From the NCBI GenBank assembly GCA_023053685.1, contig JALIGW010000013.1, positions 12,178,001 through 12,242,000 of the forward strand: a DNA stretch of 64,000 bases, given 5' to 3'. This DNA comes from Diadophis punctatus similis. Lineage: Eukaryota > Chordata > Lepidosauria > Squamata > Dipsadidae. Positions 12,200-23,647 of this stretch are shown here, one piece after another (the first letter of the stretch is position 1; each line of letters opens with the position of its first letter). Below the pieces are notes generated by a model that searched no databases, was not told the origin of the DNA, and worked only from the letters and a program-made list of their open reading frames with translations. The translations under genes and the position numbers were made by a program.

Positions 12200-12281
12200 T
12201 CATTCATTCATTCATTCATTCATTCATTCATTCATTCATTCATTCATTCATTCATTCATTCATTCATTCATTCATTCATTC
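12200..12281. repeat. (CATT)n microsatellite, about 20 units
   Basis: A continuous tetranucleotide run. It lies exactly at the 3' end of a minus-strand LINE, so it is most likely that element's expanded (TGAA/AATG) tail. Confidence 0.95.
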
Positions 12282-12775
12282 AACTTATTGGCCACCCATC
12301 TTACTATAGGGTAACTATGGGTAGCTTACAATGTTAAAAGAATAAAACTATATAAAGCATGCATATAATATGAATAAAATACTATAAAAATACAAATTAT
12401 CAAATCTAACTAAAAGATGGGACAGGAGGGAATAGGATGAGCAGGGAGCAAGGTGGGATCTGTTATTAATCTATTAATCACCTCTATTGTGAAGCTCCCC
12501 CACTAGAACCCCAAGCCAACTGGCAGAGCCAGGTCTTCAGGCTCTTGTGGAAGGTCAGGAGGGTTGGAGCCACCCTCACTCCAGGGGACAAGATGTTCCA
12601 AAGGGCAGGAAGCAGAGAAGGCAGTCGGAATAGCCTGGTCAATGGGGCCCTCAGCATGACTCCTATGCTGGCACAGCTGGGGCAGGCCAATCCCATTGGG
12701 ATTAGACATTCCCTCAAGTAATCTGGACCCATGCCATAATCTTTTGCAATTAATTGGAACAAATTCAAGCTTATT
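12282..12775 (-). mobile_element. L2/CR1-type LINE 3' end
   Basis: Read on the minus strand, the region ends with a gene-tail-like segment (frame 12484-12768 contains TLLTFHKSLKTWLCQLAW, a pattern seen at the C-terminus of L2-type polyproteins) followed by a 3' UTR and the tetranucleotide tail. It is decayed, with no intact catalytic domain. Confidence 0.65.
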
Positions 12776-13577
12776 TGATACCTAGCAAAATCCAGCTGCT
12801 GGCTAGTACATAGCTGTTGGCTCTACTTCTAAAATTATACTTTGAGTCATGAATTAAGACACTTCATACTTTAACATAAGCAATTTATTACAACCACATT
12901 TTGGAAATGATGCAAGCACACAACAAAGCTTAGGAGGTTAACCTTTAACACAACTCCTGAGAAGGGAGTTTACCTTTACCCACTCAGTTCTTTCAGAAAT
13001 ATACAAAGACTAGAAGGAGGCAAGATTAAGAGAAAACTAATTAATGACATCATCAAATGATATCCTTAGGAGGCGGAATAACTTTTACTGAAAATTATAA
13101 ATACAGGTTTTCAAACAATGATAGAAATCCTACCAGGGTGGTGGTGGTGAAGAATAATATAAGCCTTTTCCTAGCTAGTCTTGAAAGTGGTTATTATGAA
13201 GAGTTGTTTCTATTTTAGAAGCAACCTTACAGTATCCGTGTCATTTTGTGGATGTTCTGCAAGAATTCCTCCCCTGCTGATAGGTGTATATACTAGCAAA
13301 TTTAGCTATTCTTCTATAGAATCTACACCTTGGTCCTATACAACTCTCAGGGGAATGTTGACTTTTCCTGGATTAGTACAGTTTCTTGCTTTATCACAAT
13401 CTACTCCTGGAAATGTTACTATGAAAAGCAATTTCCCATTATTCAAGTAAAAGGCTCCCCTGTACAAAATTATAGCTGCATGTTTCCTTGAAACATAATC
13501 CATGAGCTTTCAAATGTGCAGCTTACATCATAAATGGCTTATGCTCCCAATGAAAAAATACACTGTTTATATCACGA
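12776..13577. other. Intron 6, nothing recognised
   Basis: No gene, repeat end or RNA recognised. The 13181-13450 plus frame lacks any known motif. Confidence 0.45.
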
Positions 13578-14777
13578 CAGGTAATCCTCACTTACCGACA
13601 GGTCACTTAACTGCCATTTGAAGATAGATGACTCCCCGCAAAGGTACTTATGATTGTTTCAAAGTTATAGTTGCTGCAGCACACCCAAAATCATTTGCCC
13701 TTATGACTGACTGCAGGGAGGCTGCAGCAGTCCCCCCAGGTCTGTTCCCCCATTCAGCCTTGGGCCTGCTTCTCACCCCACCCATTATCCATCGCAGGCT
13801 TACCTTTTGAAAATATCCAGACCTTATTTTGGGGAAGGAGAGTAAGCCATTCAACCCTGAGCTGCAGCTGCCATTTTCAATGTGTCCACAATTCCTCGTG
13901 GTAGCACCAAAATGGCAGCCATTTCTGGGAGGGCACCATGTAGCCAAGGGACAAACTGCTCCATTTTGCTTCCCTAACCTCCAGAGCTCCAGAGACCTTT
14001 AAAAGCTAAGTGTGCAATGGGTGACCAGGGCGGGGTGGGTTGGGGGGGAGAGGCACAAGCCCTGCTGGAATCCAGTGTGGGAGAAAAGACCTGCAGGGAC
14101 CCAGTTGGGGGTTAAAGTAGGTCCAAGGGCTGTGGGGACCCAATGGGTGAGAAATGGAGCATGGGAGCAAGGGGATAGAGCAGTGATGGCGAATGTTTTT
14201 TCCCTCGGGTGCTGAAAGCACGCGTGCTATTGCGCACGCGTGCCCACACCCATGATTCAATGCCCTCCCATGTGCCCCACCCCCCTTGCGCATGCGTGCA
14301 CGGGGGCCCTCCTCAGTTTCCCGACTTCCAGTGGGCCTGGTAGGCCCGTTTTTCGCCTTCCCCAGGCTCCAGAGGCTTCCTTGGAGCCTGGGGAGGGCGA
14401 AAACAGCCTGTCCCGCCCCCAGAGGCCAAAAAACGCCTTCCCAGAGCCTCCGCGCAAGCCGAAAATCAACTGGCCGGCGCACACATGTGTGCTGGAGCTG
14501 AGCTAGGGCAACGGCTTGTGTGCCGGCAGATATAGCTCCGCGTGCCACCTGTGGCACGCGTGCCATAGGTTCGCCATCATGGGGATAGAGTATGCCCATG
14601 GCAGGTGCACTATGCACTATGCCTCCCAAGACCTCCCCCACCCAAGACACTCTGTGCTCCACATCAGATATAACAGAGGATGGAGGTCATTAAGTGAAGC
14701 CATATCACTTAATGTCCATTACCGCTTACAACCGTAATGGGGAGGCTCCATTACAGTCATAGGTTGAGGATTACCTG
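13578..14777. mobile_element. CAGGTAGTCCTCGACTTA-family DNA transposon, with nested hAT
   Basis: Inverted ends CAGGTAATCCTCACTTACCG and GAGGATTACCTG are followed by TA on the right (the left TA has decayed to GA). TA target sites and the end sequence resemble Tigger/pogo-type elements; this is inferred from the ends. The interior is non-coding. A hAT copy (14181-14582) is inserted inside, so this element is older. Confidence 0.75.
14181..14582. mobile_element. Non-autonomous hAT (CAGTGATGGCGAACC family), copy B, nested
   Basis: Left end CAGTGATGGCGAATGT, right end GGTTCGCCATCATGG (terminal bases decayed). The 8-bp duplication ggatagag is present on both sides (14173-14180, 14583-14590). Interior and orientation match copy A at 4757. 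It lies within the 13578-14777 element. Confidence 0.88.
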
Positions 14778-14884
14778 TACCTTCCAATATAATTATGTCA
14801 TTGTAATAACTTATAGTTCTTATTCTTTATTTCATTTAAATCCAAAGCAGGCTTATAGTGCTGTAACAAGTAAGAGGCTGATTA

Positions 14885-15397
14885 TCATATTTTTCGCACT
14901 ATAAGATGCTCCGGACCAAAAGACGCACCTAGCTTTTGGGGAGGAAAACAAGAAAAAAAATCTGCCTCTGCCTCTAGGCTGCGGGGATCGCCGCTCCCCG
15001 TCGCCGTCCATCGTCACCATCTCCGCCTCCGCGCACCCCATTTTTAGCCTGTTCCGGATGCGCGGAGGCCGAAAAGGGGCGTGCAGAGACAGCAATAGGT
15101 GGCGGCGGCGATGGGCAACGATGGGTGGTGGCGATCCCCGCAGCCTGGAACAGCTGATCAGCGGTATTCTGGGAGGCGGATCCAACCTCCAATCAGCTGC
15201 TTGTGCTAAATCAGGCTGTGCTGAAGCTGACCAGGCTGTTTGCTGTTTGATGCAAGGAGGCAAATTCCTGGGAGGCAGAGGCCGAAGGGTGGGGGCCAGT
15301 GGGTGGGCGGGGCTTCAGCAACATTCACTCTATAAGATGCATAGACATTTCCACCCACTTTGGGGGGTGAGTGCATCTTTTGGACCGAAAAATACGG
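14885..15397. mobile_element. TA-flanked DNA transposon (TATTTTTCGCACTATAAG ends)
   Basis: Left end TCATATTTTTCGCACTATAA and right end GGACCGAAAAATACGG, both bounded by TA (14883-14884, 15398-15399). The interior is CpG rich and holds a GGCTGCGGGGATCGCC arm (about 14978) paired with GGCGATCCCCGCAGCC (about 15130), a large hairpin. No gene. Confidence 0.85.
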
Positions 15398-15956
15398 TAT
15401 ATATTACTTCAGACAGTCTTCTGCAAGAACTGTATCTCTTAAAGTCCTTTTAAAGTATTTCTTTTTCAGATTACAGTCCTGTTCCTTAGCTGGGGATCAG
15501 TAAAGCAATATCAATCTGGCTTCTTTTACTGTTAACAGAGTAAATCAGAATTCAATACCCACATTCATTTGTCTAAGGCAGTTTTTTCAGCTGCCTTTCA
15601 AAATAGTTCTGGATTGGAATGTAATTTCCCAACAGTTTTTCCACCCCCATCTTACAAAAATATTCTTTTTTTTTCCTGTAACTTTTTGTCCTGAGAAGTA
15701 TTTGTCATTGAAGATTAAGATCAATACAGAAGGTTATGCATGTTTTATTATATTCTAGCTTTTAGTGAGAGTGCTATACTCAGTCCGCTTGTTTATTTAT
15801 TATTTACTTGTTTGCAATATTTGTTGACTGCCCCAATTGCTGGATTCTCAAAGGAGAATCAACAGAACAATGTATGTTTAAAATGGATCAAAAGTCACAT
15901 ACCAAAGTGGACGTCGACAAACAAGTCCAATGGCATAGTGGAATAAAAATATTTTA
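15398..15956. other. Intron 6, nothing recognised
   Basis: A+T-rich intronic DNA between two TA-flanked transposons. No feature recognised. Confidence 0.45.
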
Positions 15957-16922
15957 CCGTATTTTTTGGAGTATAAGACACACCGGAGTATAAGACGCAC
16001 CTTAGTTTTGGGGGAGGAAAACAAGGAAAAAAGGCCTCTGCCTCCAAGCAATTTGCCAAACAGAAAACAGCAAACAGCAAACAGCACAGATGATATACAC
16101 TGTTTGCTGTGTATTTCTGTGCATGTGTGCCTGACCCATAGAAATAGCAAAGAATTGGAGAAATGTACATTATGCCAGAAAGTTTTCTTAAATGTAGTCA
16201 CATTAACGCCTCCCAATTATTTAAGTAGATCTACTCCAAGATAAGTCAGGATTTAACTCTAATACTAAACAGGACACTGATACATTTCAGACTATACTTG
16301 TACAAAGCTGTTAAAATTAATTAAAATTTCTGGAAGTATACATTATTCTCTATTATTTAAAAGAAGATACAATAGCATTGGACCTCTTCAGAGCAAGCAT
16401 TTATTTTTAAAAAGCTTCTTTATTTTGTTAAGTTGTCTAGATTTACAGGGGTCTCCAACCTTGGCGACTTTAAGACTTGTGGACTTCAGCTCACAAAATT
16501 CTACAGCCAGCAAAGCAAATAATAAAGCAGTCAGCAAAGCAAATAATAAAGCAGTCTTTAAAAAATACGTCTAATAATTTGAACATTCTACAGACATTTA
16601 TAGTTATTCACTTACCCCCTTGCATCCAGTTCAGCAGAAAATAAAAATCTGCATGTCTCTCCCAGCTATCTGCCTCTTTGCAGCTAGTTTCAGTTTCATT
16701 TTAGCATGTGGCAAATCAGCTGTATGTTGGGAAGCTGCTAATGACTTGCTTGGCTTTACAGGCTCTTCCCTCTTTGCTGCAAACAGGTAAATTGCTGAAG
16801 ACAGAGGCCAAAGGGTGGGGGTGGCTGGCTGGGTGGGGCTACATTCGGTGTATAAGACGCACCCAAGTTTTCACCCTCTTTTGGGGGGTAAAAAGGTGCG
16901 TCTTATACTCCGAAAAATACGG
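15957..16922 (+). mobile_element. TA-flanked DNA transposon (CCGTATTTTTTGGAGTATAA ends), long form
   Basis: Ends CCGTATTTTTTGGAGTATAA and ACTCCGAAAAATACGG, TA on both sides (15955-15956, 16923-16924). The left terminal motif is partly repeated in tandem (gtataagacacaccggag, then gtataagacgcacc). About 970 bp; a closely related copy in the opposite orientation is at 41947-42936. Near 16450 there is a fragment resembling a hAT left end, and a 24-bp tandem duplication starts near 16508. No transposase frame. Confidence 0.86.
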
Positions 16923-17315
16923 TAACTTATCACATGAAATGCAAGGAGACACAATGTGGCACCTATGTCCAGGGAAGCATACTGCAGAACATGGGGGTCA
17001 CTACAGAGAAAGCTGGCTGTCAGAGTCAGATATCTCATACCTCCCATGGAGATGAGACCCATATCAGACCTTAAGATATAGATTAGACTGCAAAATCCAT
17101 TTTGGAAAGGCGATGTGTTGATGTAAGGTGATGTTATAATGCATAGGGCTTTATCATTTATTACCTACATTTTGAATTGGCACCAGAAATTACCAACCTC
17201 AAAACCTCAGTCTGGCTGCTACAGTCTAGATCAATTATACCTTCTGTATCATTTCTAAAACCTGGACAATGAACAGTGCACTTCAACAGTCCGACCACAT
17301 GGTGATCAATGAACA
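16923..17315. other. Intron 6, nothing recognised except a short tandem duplication
   Basis: A roughly 45-bp unit (caatgaacagtgcacttcaa...) is repeated twice at about 17267-17345 and leads into the LINE at 17316. Otherwise no feature. Confidence 0.45.
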
Positions 17316-17705
17316 GTACACTTCAACAGTCTAACCACATGGTGCACACCAGAACAACTAGACACAAGAACAGTTTCTTCCCGAACGCCATCACTCTGCT
17401 AAACAAATAATTCCCTCAACACTGTCAAACTATTTACTAAGTCTGCACTACTATTAATCTTCTCATCGTTCCCATCACCCATCTCCTCCCACTAATGACT
17501 GTAATTTGTTGCTTGTATCCTTACGATTTATATTGACTGGTTCCTAATATGATTTGATTGCTTATTTGTACCCGGACTATCATTAAGTGTTGTACCTTAT
17601 GATATCTTTTCTTTTATGTACACTGAGAGCATATGCACCAAGACAAATTCCTTGTGTGTCCAATCTCACTTGGCCAATAAAAAATTCTATTCTATTCTAT
17701 TCTAT
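17316..17705 (+). mobile_element. CR1/L3-type LINE (Snake1-like) 3' end with (TTCTA)n tail
   Basis: Contains the end of ORF2 (HKNSFFPNAITLLNK pattern, with breaks) and the 3' UTR that ends cttggccaataaaaaattct, followed by (ATTCT) units to 17705. It is 5' truncated. The same 3' UTR is found at 48343-48734 and, inverted, at 50617 and 1092. Confidence 0.85.
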
Positions 17706-18989
17706 GAAGTGAAGTGAAGTGTACCAAACTAGATGTTTTAGGAATGAGTGAACATAGGTGAACCTGGATGGTCCATTGGAAAATCACTGATGTTCAAGGT
17801 ATGAATCTCTATGTAAGAATAGAGAGAGAAATAGCAAATGAAAAAAGTTTTTTTAAAAGGTAAAGAGATCTGAGATGAGATCACTAATATTTATACATAG
17901 TTAATATCTTATCCAACATAAAATGGATAATGGAGCCAACAAGAAAGAAAGCTGATTTACTTTTGCTTTTCTAATTACAATAAGGGACCTAGTTACTCTT
18001 TTGAAATTTTTTCAACGAAATAAGCTACTGAAAAAATTAACTTGGAAATTCAACATATAGAAAGGGAACAGCAAAGGAATGTGCATTGTCCATGTATAAC
18101 ATACTATGCAATATTATAAATATTATAAATATAAATTTACAGGATTGGAAAAGATGTCAGCAGGAATCAAAATTGGAGATTAAAATATAAGCAATTGGAA
18201 ATTAAAATACAAGCAACTGAAGATACACAATGACATTTGTTAGCTGAAAATAAAGATGATTTATGAGAAATATTTATGAAAGGAAAAATGGAATGTACTA
18301 TAACACTTGCCTATTAAGAAGTTTACAAAGTTAGTATCAACTTACATATTGATAAATCAGAGGACTGGAAGACAGTGAGACAATGAGAAACTTCACCTCA
18401 CACTCCTCCTCCACTTCACTGAGTTACCAGGTGGACTATTTTTTGATATCAATTATAATAGACTGGCAGATTGTTTTACTCATCTTCCTATTAGTTGGAG
18501 TTCCAGAAGACCAACAGAGCTACATTCAAAGCTGTGTTCAGACAAATTATAATGTCACTTATGCAATTTAAAATATGGATAACCTTTCCATTCCAGGTAA
18601 CCATCTAAATTTGATGATGCCTGTCAAGTAATGGTTTTTTAATCTAGGGAAAAATCTGTTTGTAGAATCTATACAGGCTGTATGGACAGACCCACTTGGA
18701 AGACTTGATACTGAAGGACATTGGAGCTCAGCTTCCAGGGAAAAATAAATTTTCTGCTGGTTCAAGAAAGGAAGAATACACATTAACAGAGCCATGAGTC
18801 AGTATCTAGAGACTATGCGGTCAAGATGGAAAGGAGCAGATTCATGCTCCATCCTAGCACAACCAAGTGGCAAATGAATTTTGAGGCCTACTAAATTCAA
18901 AGACTTCTATATTTAGTTCTGACTAGGTAGCATTCTTCAGAAAGACGATGCGCAATCTGGGAGCCTCCTAGACTCATGGCTCCTGCTTG
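17706..18989. other. Intron 6, nothing recognised
   Basis: A+T-rich intronic DNA; several frames up to about 75 codons but none with a known motif. Confidence 0.45.
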
Positions 18990-19660
18990 AAAATGAGATG
19001 GCAGCCATGGCTCAGAGGGCATTTGAAGTATTACTGGGCCTATTGCTGAACCTATTAATGGACTGGGAGACCAGACACACAGTTGCTCATGACTTAGTCA
19101 CCCTTGTCTGGATTACTGCAATTCATTCTACTTGGCTGCCCTTCAAGATTCTCTCAAAGCTACAACTGGTCCAGGATGCCATGGCACAGACAGCTGCAGT
19201 TGCACCTCAATGCACCCATGTAACATTGTCACTTTGAGAGCTTTGAGGTTACCAGTGGGTTTGGAGGTACAATTCAAGGCGCAATACCTTAAATATCACA
19301 TTTAAAGCTCTTTGTGGCACAAACTCTGAATTTTGTGGGACTATCTCTTTCTGATTATCTCTACCCATTCAGTAAAATCCCACAAACTCATATGTTCCAG
19401 AGCTTATCTCTTAAGCAATGTCCTCTCATGGAACCCAGGATTCATGCCTTCTCTTTCACTGTACTTGCCCTTTAGAATAGTAATCCCACCCAAGATCCAG
19501 ATGGTTCCAATCCCACTTGGGTTTTTCATAGACATTGGATCAGGAAGAGTGTGGTTTGACTTTTCTGATTGTTGAATCTGCCTCTTGCACACTCTGTATT
19601 ACCTTTTCTTGCATCTTATTATTTGTTACATTTTATTATTATAATTATATATGGAGTCAA
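18990..19660 (+). mobile_element. L2-type LINE 3' end, decayed
   Basis: Plus-strand pieces LVTLVWITAIHSTWLPFKIL and SKLQLVQDAMAQTAAVAPQC match the C-terminal LINE reverse transcriptase pattern (KLQLVQNAAAR.., then HVT, then LPVGLEVQFK). The same family is better preserved at 44955-45600. Stops and frame breaks are present. Confidence 0.75.
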
Positions 19661-19910
19661 GAGGGCACCAGCAATTTAACTAACTAGCATTTTTCCACAC
19701 AGACGCCAAGAGCAAACATAATTCAGTGGCACCTAAGCAATTAATAAACATATTAGAACTTGTTTCCAAATAATTATATTTTAAAAACTTTATACTAAAG
19801 CTTTTAATATGGACAAAATAATGAAGCTCCCAATTTGATAATTGATTTAGGCTCTTTCAACTTTGAAAGTTTACACACACTGCAAAGTCAGTGAAATACA
19901 TTTCTCTTAC

Positions 19911-20083
19911 CACTTATGTCACCCTCCCGTCTTGACCTTGGCTGATTACGTGAAACTGTAGTTGAAAGGCCTTTTGAGGTAGAATTCTGTAACGTAGGCT
20001 GGCCTGCAGTTAACGTCCAAGCAAGCCGTGAGCCCAGCTGTTGTCGGAGACAATCTCCTACTCCCGCACGTTGATAGGATTGT
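19911..20083 (-). CDS. TUBGCP3: TUBGCP3 coding exon 6 (residues 180-236)
   Basis: The acceptor TTTTCTTAG is followed by ACAATCC; the donor is AGTG|GTAAGA. It encodes [38 protein letters not shown], and a tail with RSRREGD. The [20 protein letters not shown] block is the conserved GCP3 motif before the GRIP1 domain. Codon 237 (Gly) is split. Confidence 0.96.
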
Positions 20084-20233
20084 CTAAGAAAAGAAACCCT
20101 AGGTATTAATATAATAATGATAAAATGGCAATAAAATACATGAAATGTTCCAAATATTTTTGCTTTTCCATGACTGTCCAATGACGTTCCAGCTAAGCCT
20201 AATTCAAGCTTTGCAGACAGAAAATAGATAAAA

Positions 20234-20237
20234 ATAT

Positions 20238-20324
<87 letters not shown>

Positions 20325-20326
20325 TT
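20234..20326. repeat. (TTTA)n microsatellite, about 23 units
   Basis: A pure tetranucleotide run at the 3' end of a minus-strand LINE; probably its expanded tail. Confidence 0.95.
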
Positions 20327-20520
20327 CTTTCTTATATGCTGCCCTACTCCCTGGGGACTCAGGGCGGCGTACAACATTTGAAGAACTGCTAAACAATAGA
20401 ATTTAAAACAATTTAAAATACATTTAAAAGGCATAAAAAATCTTACATACATAGGGGAGACCAAGATGAATTTGTCTCAAAACCCGCCTGCCGGAAGATA
20501 CAATATACAAATAGAATATA
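20327..20520 (-). mobile_element. L2/CR1-type LINE 3' terminus
   Basis: On the minus strand the end reads gccgccctgagtccccaggg, then agtagggcagcatataag, then (TAAA)n. This Gly-Cys-rich 3' UTR ending is shared with the LINE ends near 45540 and 53040. Only the last 200 bases remain. Confidence 0.75.
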
Positions 20521-21299
20521 CAAATACATACAAAATACCATCACTATAAAAGCAAAGGATTTCTCATGTGCTCAGGAATTCTGGGAGTTGAAGTCCACAG
20601 GTCCTCAAAGAACCATAGTTTGCCCACCCCTGCAGTAAGGTAAGGAGTACAGGGTGCCTCAGGCAGGTGGGGGAGGCTCTGGGAGGTCCAGTAAAGATAC
20701 AAGTGCTCAGTGCTGAAAATTCCTGCTTGAATTTCAGCCACAAGGAATATCAGCTCCTGAGCAGGAAGACAGTGCAATAAAGTAAGGAGTGCATGGTGCC
20801 TTAGGAGGGGAGGGGGGGTAGGAGAGGCCAGCGCAAGCTTGGCGTGAGTGCCTCTCTGCTCAGGGGCTGAAAATCCTGCTCTTAGGAGGTTAGTAAAAGC
20901 TTTAGCTTTTTAAAGCTAAAACAGAAACAAAAAGAGTAGAAGATCAAGATAAGCAGAGATTAACCACTGGATTAACACTAGACAAACAATCAAATGAACA
21001 AACAGTAAACAGCCGCCTAATCAAGGAACTAACAAGAATTTCCAACACTGATAGGGCAAGCTATTTTAAATAAAGAGTGAGCAAACCCCACTCCCTTCTA
21101 GCACTGACAAAAATTTTATCTAGTCTGGTAATAAAACGTCTGCAAGCAAATAACCAAGCTCAGAGAACAATAAGAACTCTATTGTTGTTTTTTATATTGT
21201 GAGCCTGAGAGCCGTATTTAAATCACCCTGGAGTCAGGCAATGCCAAAACTGAATTAAATAAAAGAATAAATAAAACAAGATGAACACATTTCCTTTAC
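20521..21299. other. Intron 5 remainder; faint hAT-end relic near 20569
   Basis: At 20569-20635 the phrase gaattctgggagttgaagtc followed by cacccctgcag matches the right half of a palindromic hAT-like repeat that also appears near 16443 and 52645. Otherwise nothing is recognised. Confidence 0.45.
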
Positions 21300-21505
21300 C
21301 CTGGAAGAAATGTTGGTGGAGTTGGCGTTGGTCCACTTGGGGCATATATCCCTATACTACTGATCCCACTGCTTCCCATACTGCCAGGCTGGATATTCCG
21401 GTCTTGATAGTTCAGAGGAAGACTCTGAGGTCTAGCATAGTAGTAAGGAGTTGAGTGAGCATCCCGTGGTAGAGCTTGAGCAAACAGGGTAGCAAAACTT
21501 GAAAC
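21300..21505 (-). CDS. TUBGCP3: TUBGCP3 coding exon 5 (residues 111-178)
   Basis: The acceptor CCCCCCAAG is followed by GTTTCAAGTT; the donor is CCAGG|GTAAAG. The frame reads [20 protein letters not shown], then a Tyr-rich [16 protein letters not shown] stretch, then a Gly/Ser/Pro-rich linker ending FLP. This is the conserved N-terminal segment followed by the low-complexity linker of GCP3; the linker differs from human in length and composition, as expected for a linker. Codon 179 (Gly) is split. Confidence 0.96.
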
Positions 21506-21642
21506 CTTGGGGGGAAAAAAGGCCCACATTTTAAGGATACCTCATACAGTAATCTAGTCCAAAGCATCATCCAAATCAGTGTTTCTTATACTATTCTGCA
21601 GAACACCAATGGTAAAGATGAGCCATGAATGACCCCATAATC

Positions 21643-22312
21643 CAGTGCTTCTCAATTATTTTCTGTTACGCCCCCCCTAGGAAGAAGTAAACATTTCGCA
21701 CCCCCCAACTCTCCGATCTGGGCCCCAATGGAATTTTAGTGTTAATATTTATTATTTTACTTATTATAAGCTGCAAGCAAACTATTGGCTGGGGAAGGCT
21801 GCTCTACCCACTTACCTGGGAGTAAGTCACACTGAATTCAGTGTAGCCTATTTTCGGTTAGGCAGGCATTGGCTACCGCGGTTAGGGCCCTCTTTTGACA
21901 CCGGGCCAGGCCAGCTTAATCAAGCCAATGTTTTGGGGTTGCCGGCCTGTCCCATAAGTGCCGCCTCTGCCGGGCACTCACAGCGAATGGTGTGGTGTGG
22001 AGGCTTTAGGGTGCCGTTCGAAGCTTTCGCCCAGCTGCAGAGGATGTTCCTCCTAGCCCAGCAGCAGGTTCGCCACACCATTCATGGCTACCGCAGCGCC
22101 CGCCGAGAACAACAAGAACCCATGCAGCTGCCCCGCCCCGCATGGCTGCCTTCTCTTCCGGGCTCGGAGATGCATGCAACTGGGAAAACACTCCCCATCT
22201 GGGGGAATTGATCGAGAGGGACCACACATATTCCCCGGGGTCACACGCGCCCCCCCCCGGCATCCCTCCAAGCCCCCCCAGGGGGAGCCGCCCCACTATT
22301 TGAGAAACACTG
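21643..22312. mobile_element. Non-autonomous hAT, 670 bp, TSD ccataatc
   Basis: Ends CAGTGCTTCTCAATTATTTT and CCACTATTTGAGAAACACTG form terminal inverted repeats; the perfect 8-bp duplication ccataatc lies at 21635-21642 and 22313-22320. The interior is GC rich with an inverted pair (gcgaatggtgtggtg near 21982, cgccacaccattcat near 22070). No transposase. It is in intron 4. Confidence 0.9.
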
Positions 22313-22464
22313 CCATAATCTAACAACATGGTTTTTATGTTTTATCTTATTAGCTAAACATTATTTTATTGATTTATTAGATTTTTATCACATCTTTATT
22401 ACTTTATAAGTAACTTAAGACAGCAAATATCACAATACTCCTTCCTCTTCCTATTTTCCCCATA

Positions 22465-22612
22465 ACTTCTCTGTGACGTGAGTTGGGCTGAGAGAGATTG
22501 ACTGGCCTAAGGTCACTCAGCTGGCTTTCATGACTAAGGCAGGACTAGAACTCATAGTCTCCTAGTTTCTAGGCCAGCACCTTAACCAACCACCAGACTG
22601 GATCTCTATTAT
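22465..22612 (-). mobile_element. MIR-like tRNA-derived SINE
   Basis: Read on the minus strand it starts with a tRNA-like head (ggttaaggtgctggcctag, B-box-like gagttctagtcctgcc), then the CORE-like ccagctgagtgaccttaggc, and ends at about 22465. The family name is inferred. Confidence 0.6.
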
Positions 22613-23569
22613 CCTATCAGTAAATTAAAAAACAACAACATTGCAGCTCTTTCTAACACCAAACGTAAAACAAAAAGAAAAGAAATATCTGGACTTTTTT
22701 GAATTAAATTTCAGAGAATTCCAGCTTTTTTACGTGAAAGTGGATTTTCAGTAACCACCCAATATAACCAGTAACAAAACTGAAATAGTTTGAATGTTAC
22801 AGCTTCTCAAAAAAAATATCATGCAGACAATGATGAAATATGTCAACAAGTCAGAATATTGGTATTTCTCACTGAAGACAATTTGATATTCTGACCTTGA
22901 AATTGTTTAAGAAATTACATCTGACAGCCAGAAACATGGCTGTTATTTGTTTTTATTAACTATGCTTCTAAAATAAGTCAACAGTAAGAAAACATTTCTA
23001 GAGCCAAATCCAATTTTTCCCTGGATATTTTCATGACATTCAATACATGAATTCAATGAATGAATGACAATGTATTCAGTCAATGAAAACTGACTAAATT
23101 TCTGTTCTATACAGTAGACAGTAGAAATATCAAACACATTTTTGTTTTTCATATATTTATTTGCTGAATTAGAGAGATCAATTGATGTGTTTTGCTAGCG
23201 ACCAGGCCTATTAGGCACAAGATTTCTTGTAATGAAAAAGAACTTTTTTTTTTTGCAATGGCACACCAAACATGACATACGTTCAGAGTATTACTTGCTA
23301 CTAATTTCAGTGAAGTTTTTAGGCAGCAGAATAATATATTAAATGATTTAACCAGTTATTTAAAAACATTTTAATGTTCTTAATCATTTGAAACTGACTG
23401 GCTTGTCATTTAGCTCATAAAAATGGCAAATCTTGGCAAATGAAATTCAAATCTGTAAGAAAATTCAATGTTACATTTTATAAACAAAAGTTTGATTTTA
23501 AAAGTGAACATCTACATAAACACATACATACATACATATGTAATAAACAAGATTAAAAATGCTATTTGC
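22613..23569. other. Intron 4 (GC-AG) 5' part, nothing recognised
   Basis: A+T-rich DNA. It begins at 23569 with GC instead of GT, after exon 4. No repeat family recognised. Confidence 0.45.
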
Positions 23570-23647
23570 CTTGTTTGACTGCTTACGCGGATCTTCGCTG
23601 AGACTAAGCAGGAGGTAGAGGATTGACCATCTGTTTTTCAAAACGCC
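23570..23647 (-). CDS. TUBGCP3: TUBGCP3 coding exon 4 (residues 85-110), GC donor
   Basis: The 78 bp encode [20 protein letters not shown] then RKQSNK, matching human [20 protein letters not shown]. The acceptor is TCATAG. At the 3' side the exon ends AACAAG followed by GCAAAT, so the donor is GC, not GT. The GC position is fixed because exon 5 starts in phase 0 with the residue (Val) that follows Lys in the family. This is a short exon, easy to miss. Confidence 0.95.

Noticed and set aside
12200..12281. CRISPR-like array or satellite
   Set aside because: Simple CATT repeat without spacers, at a LINE tail.
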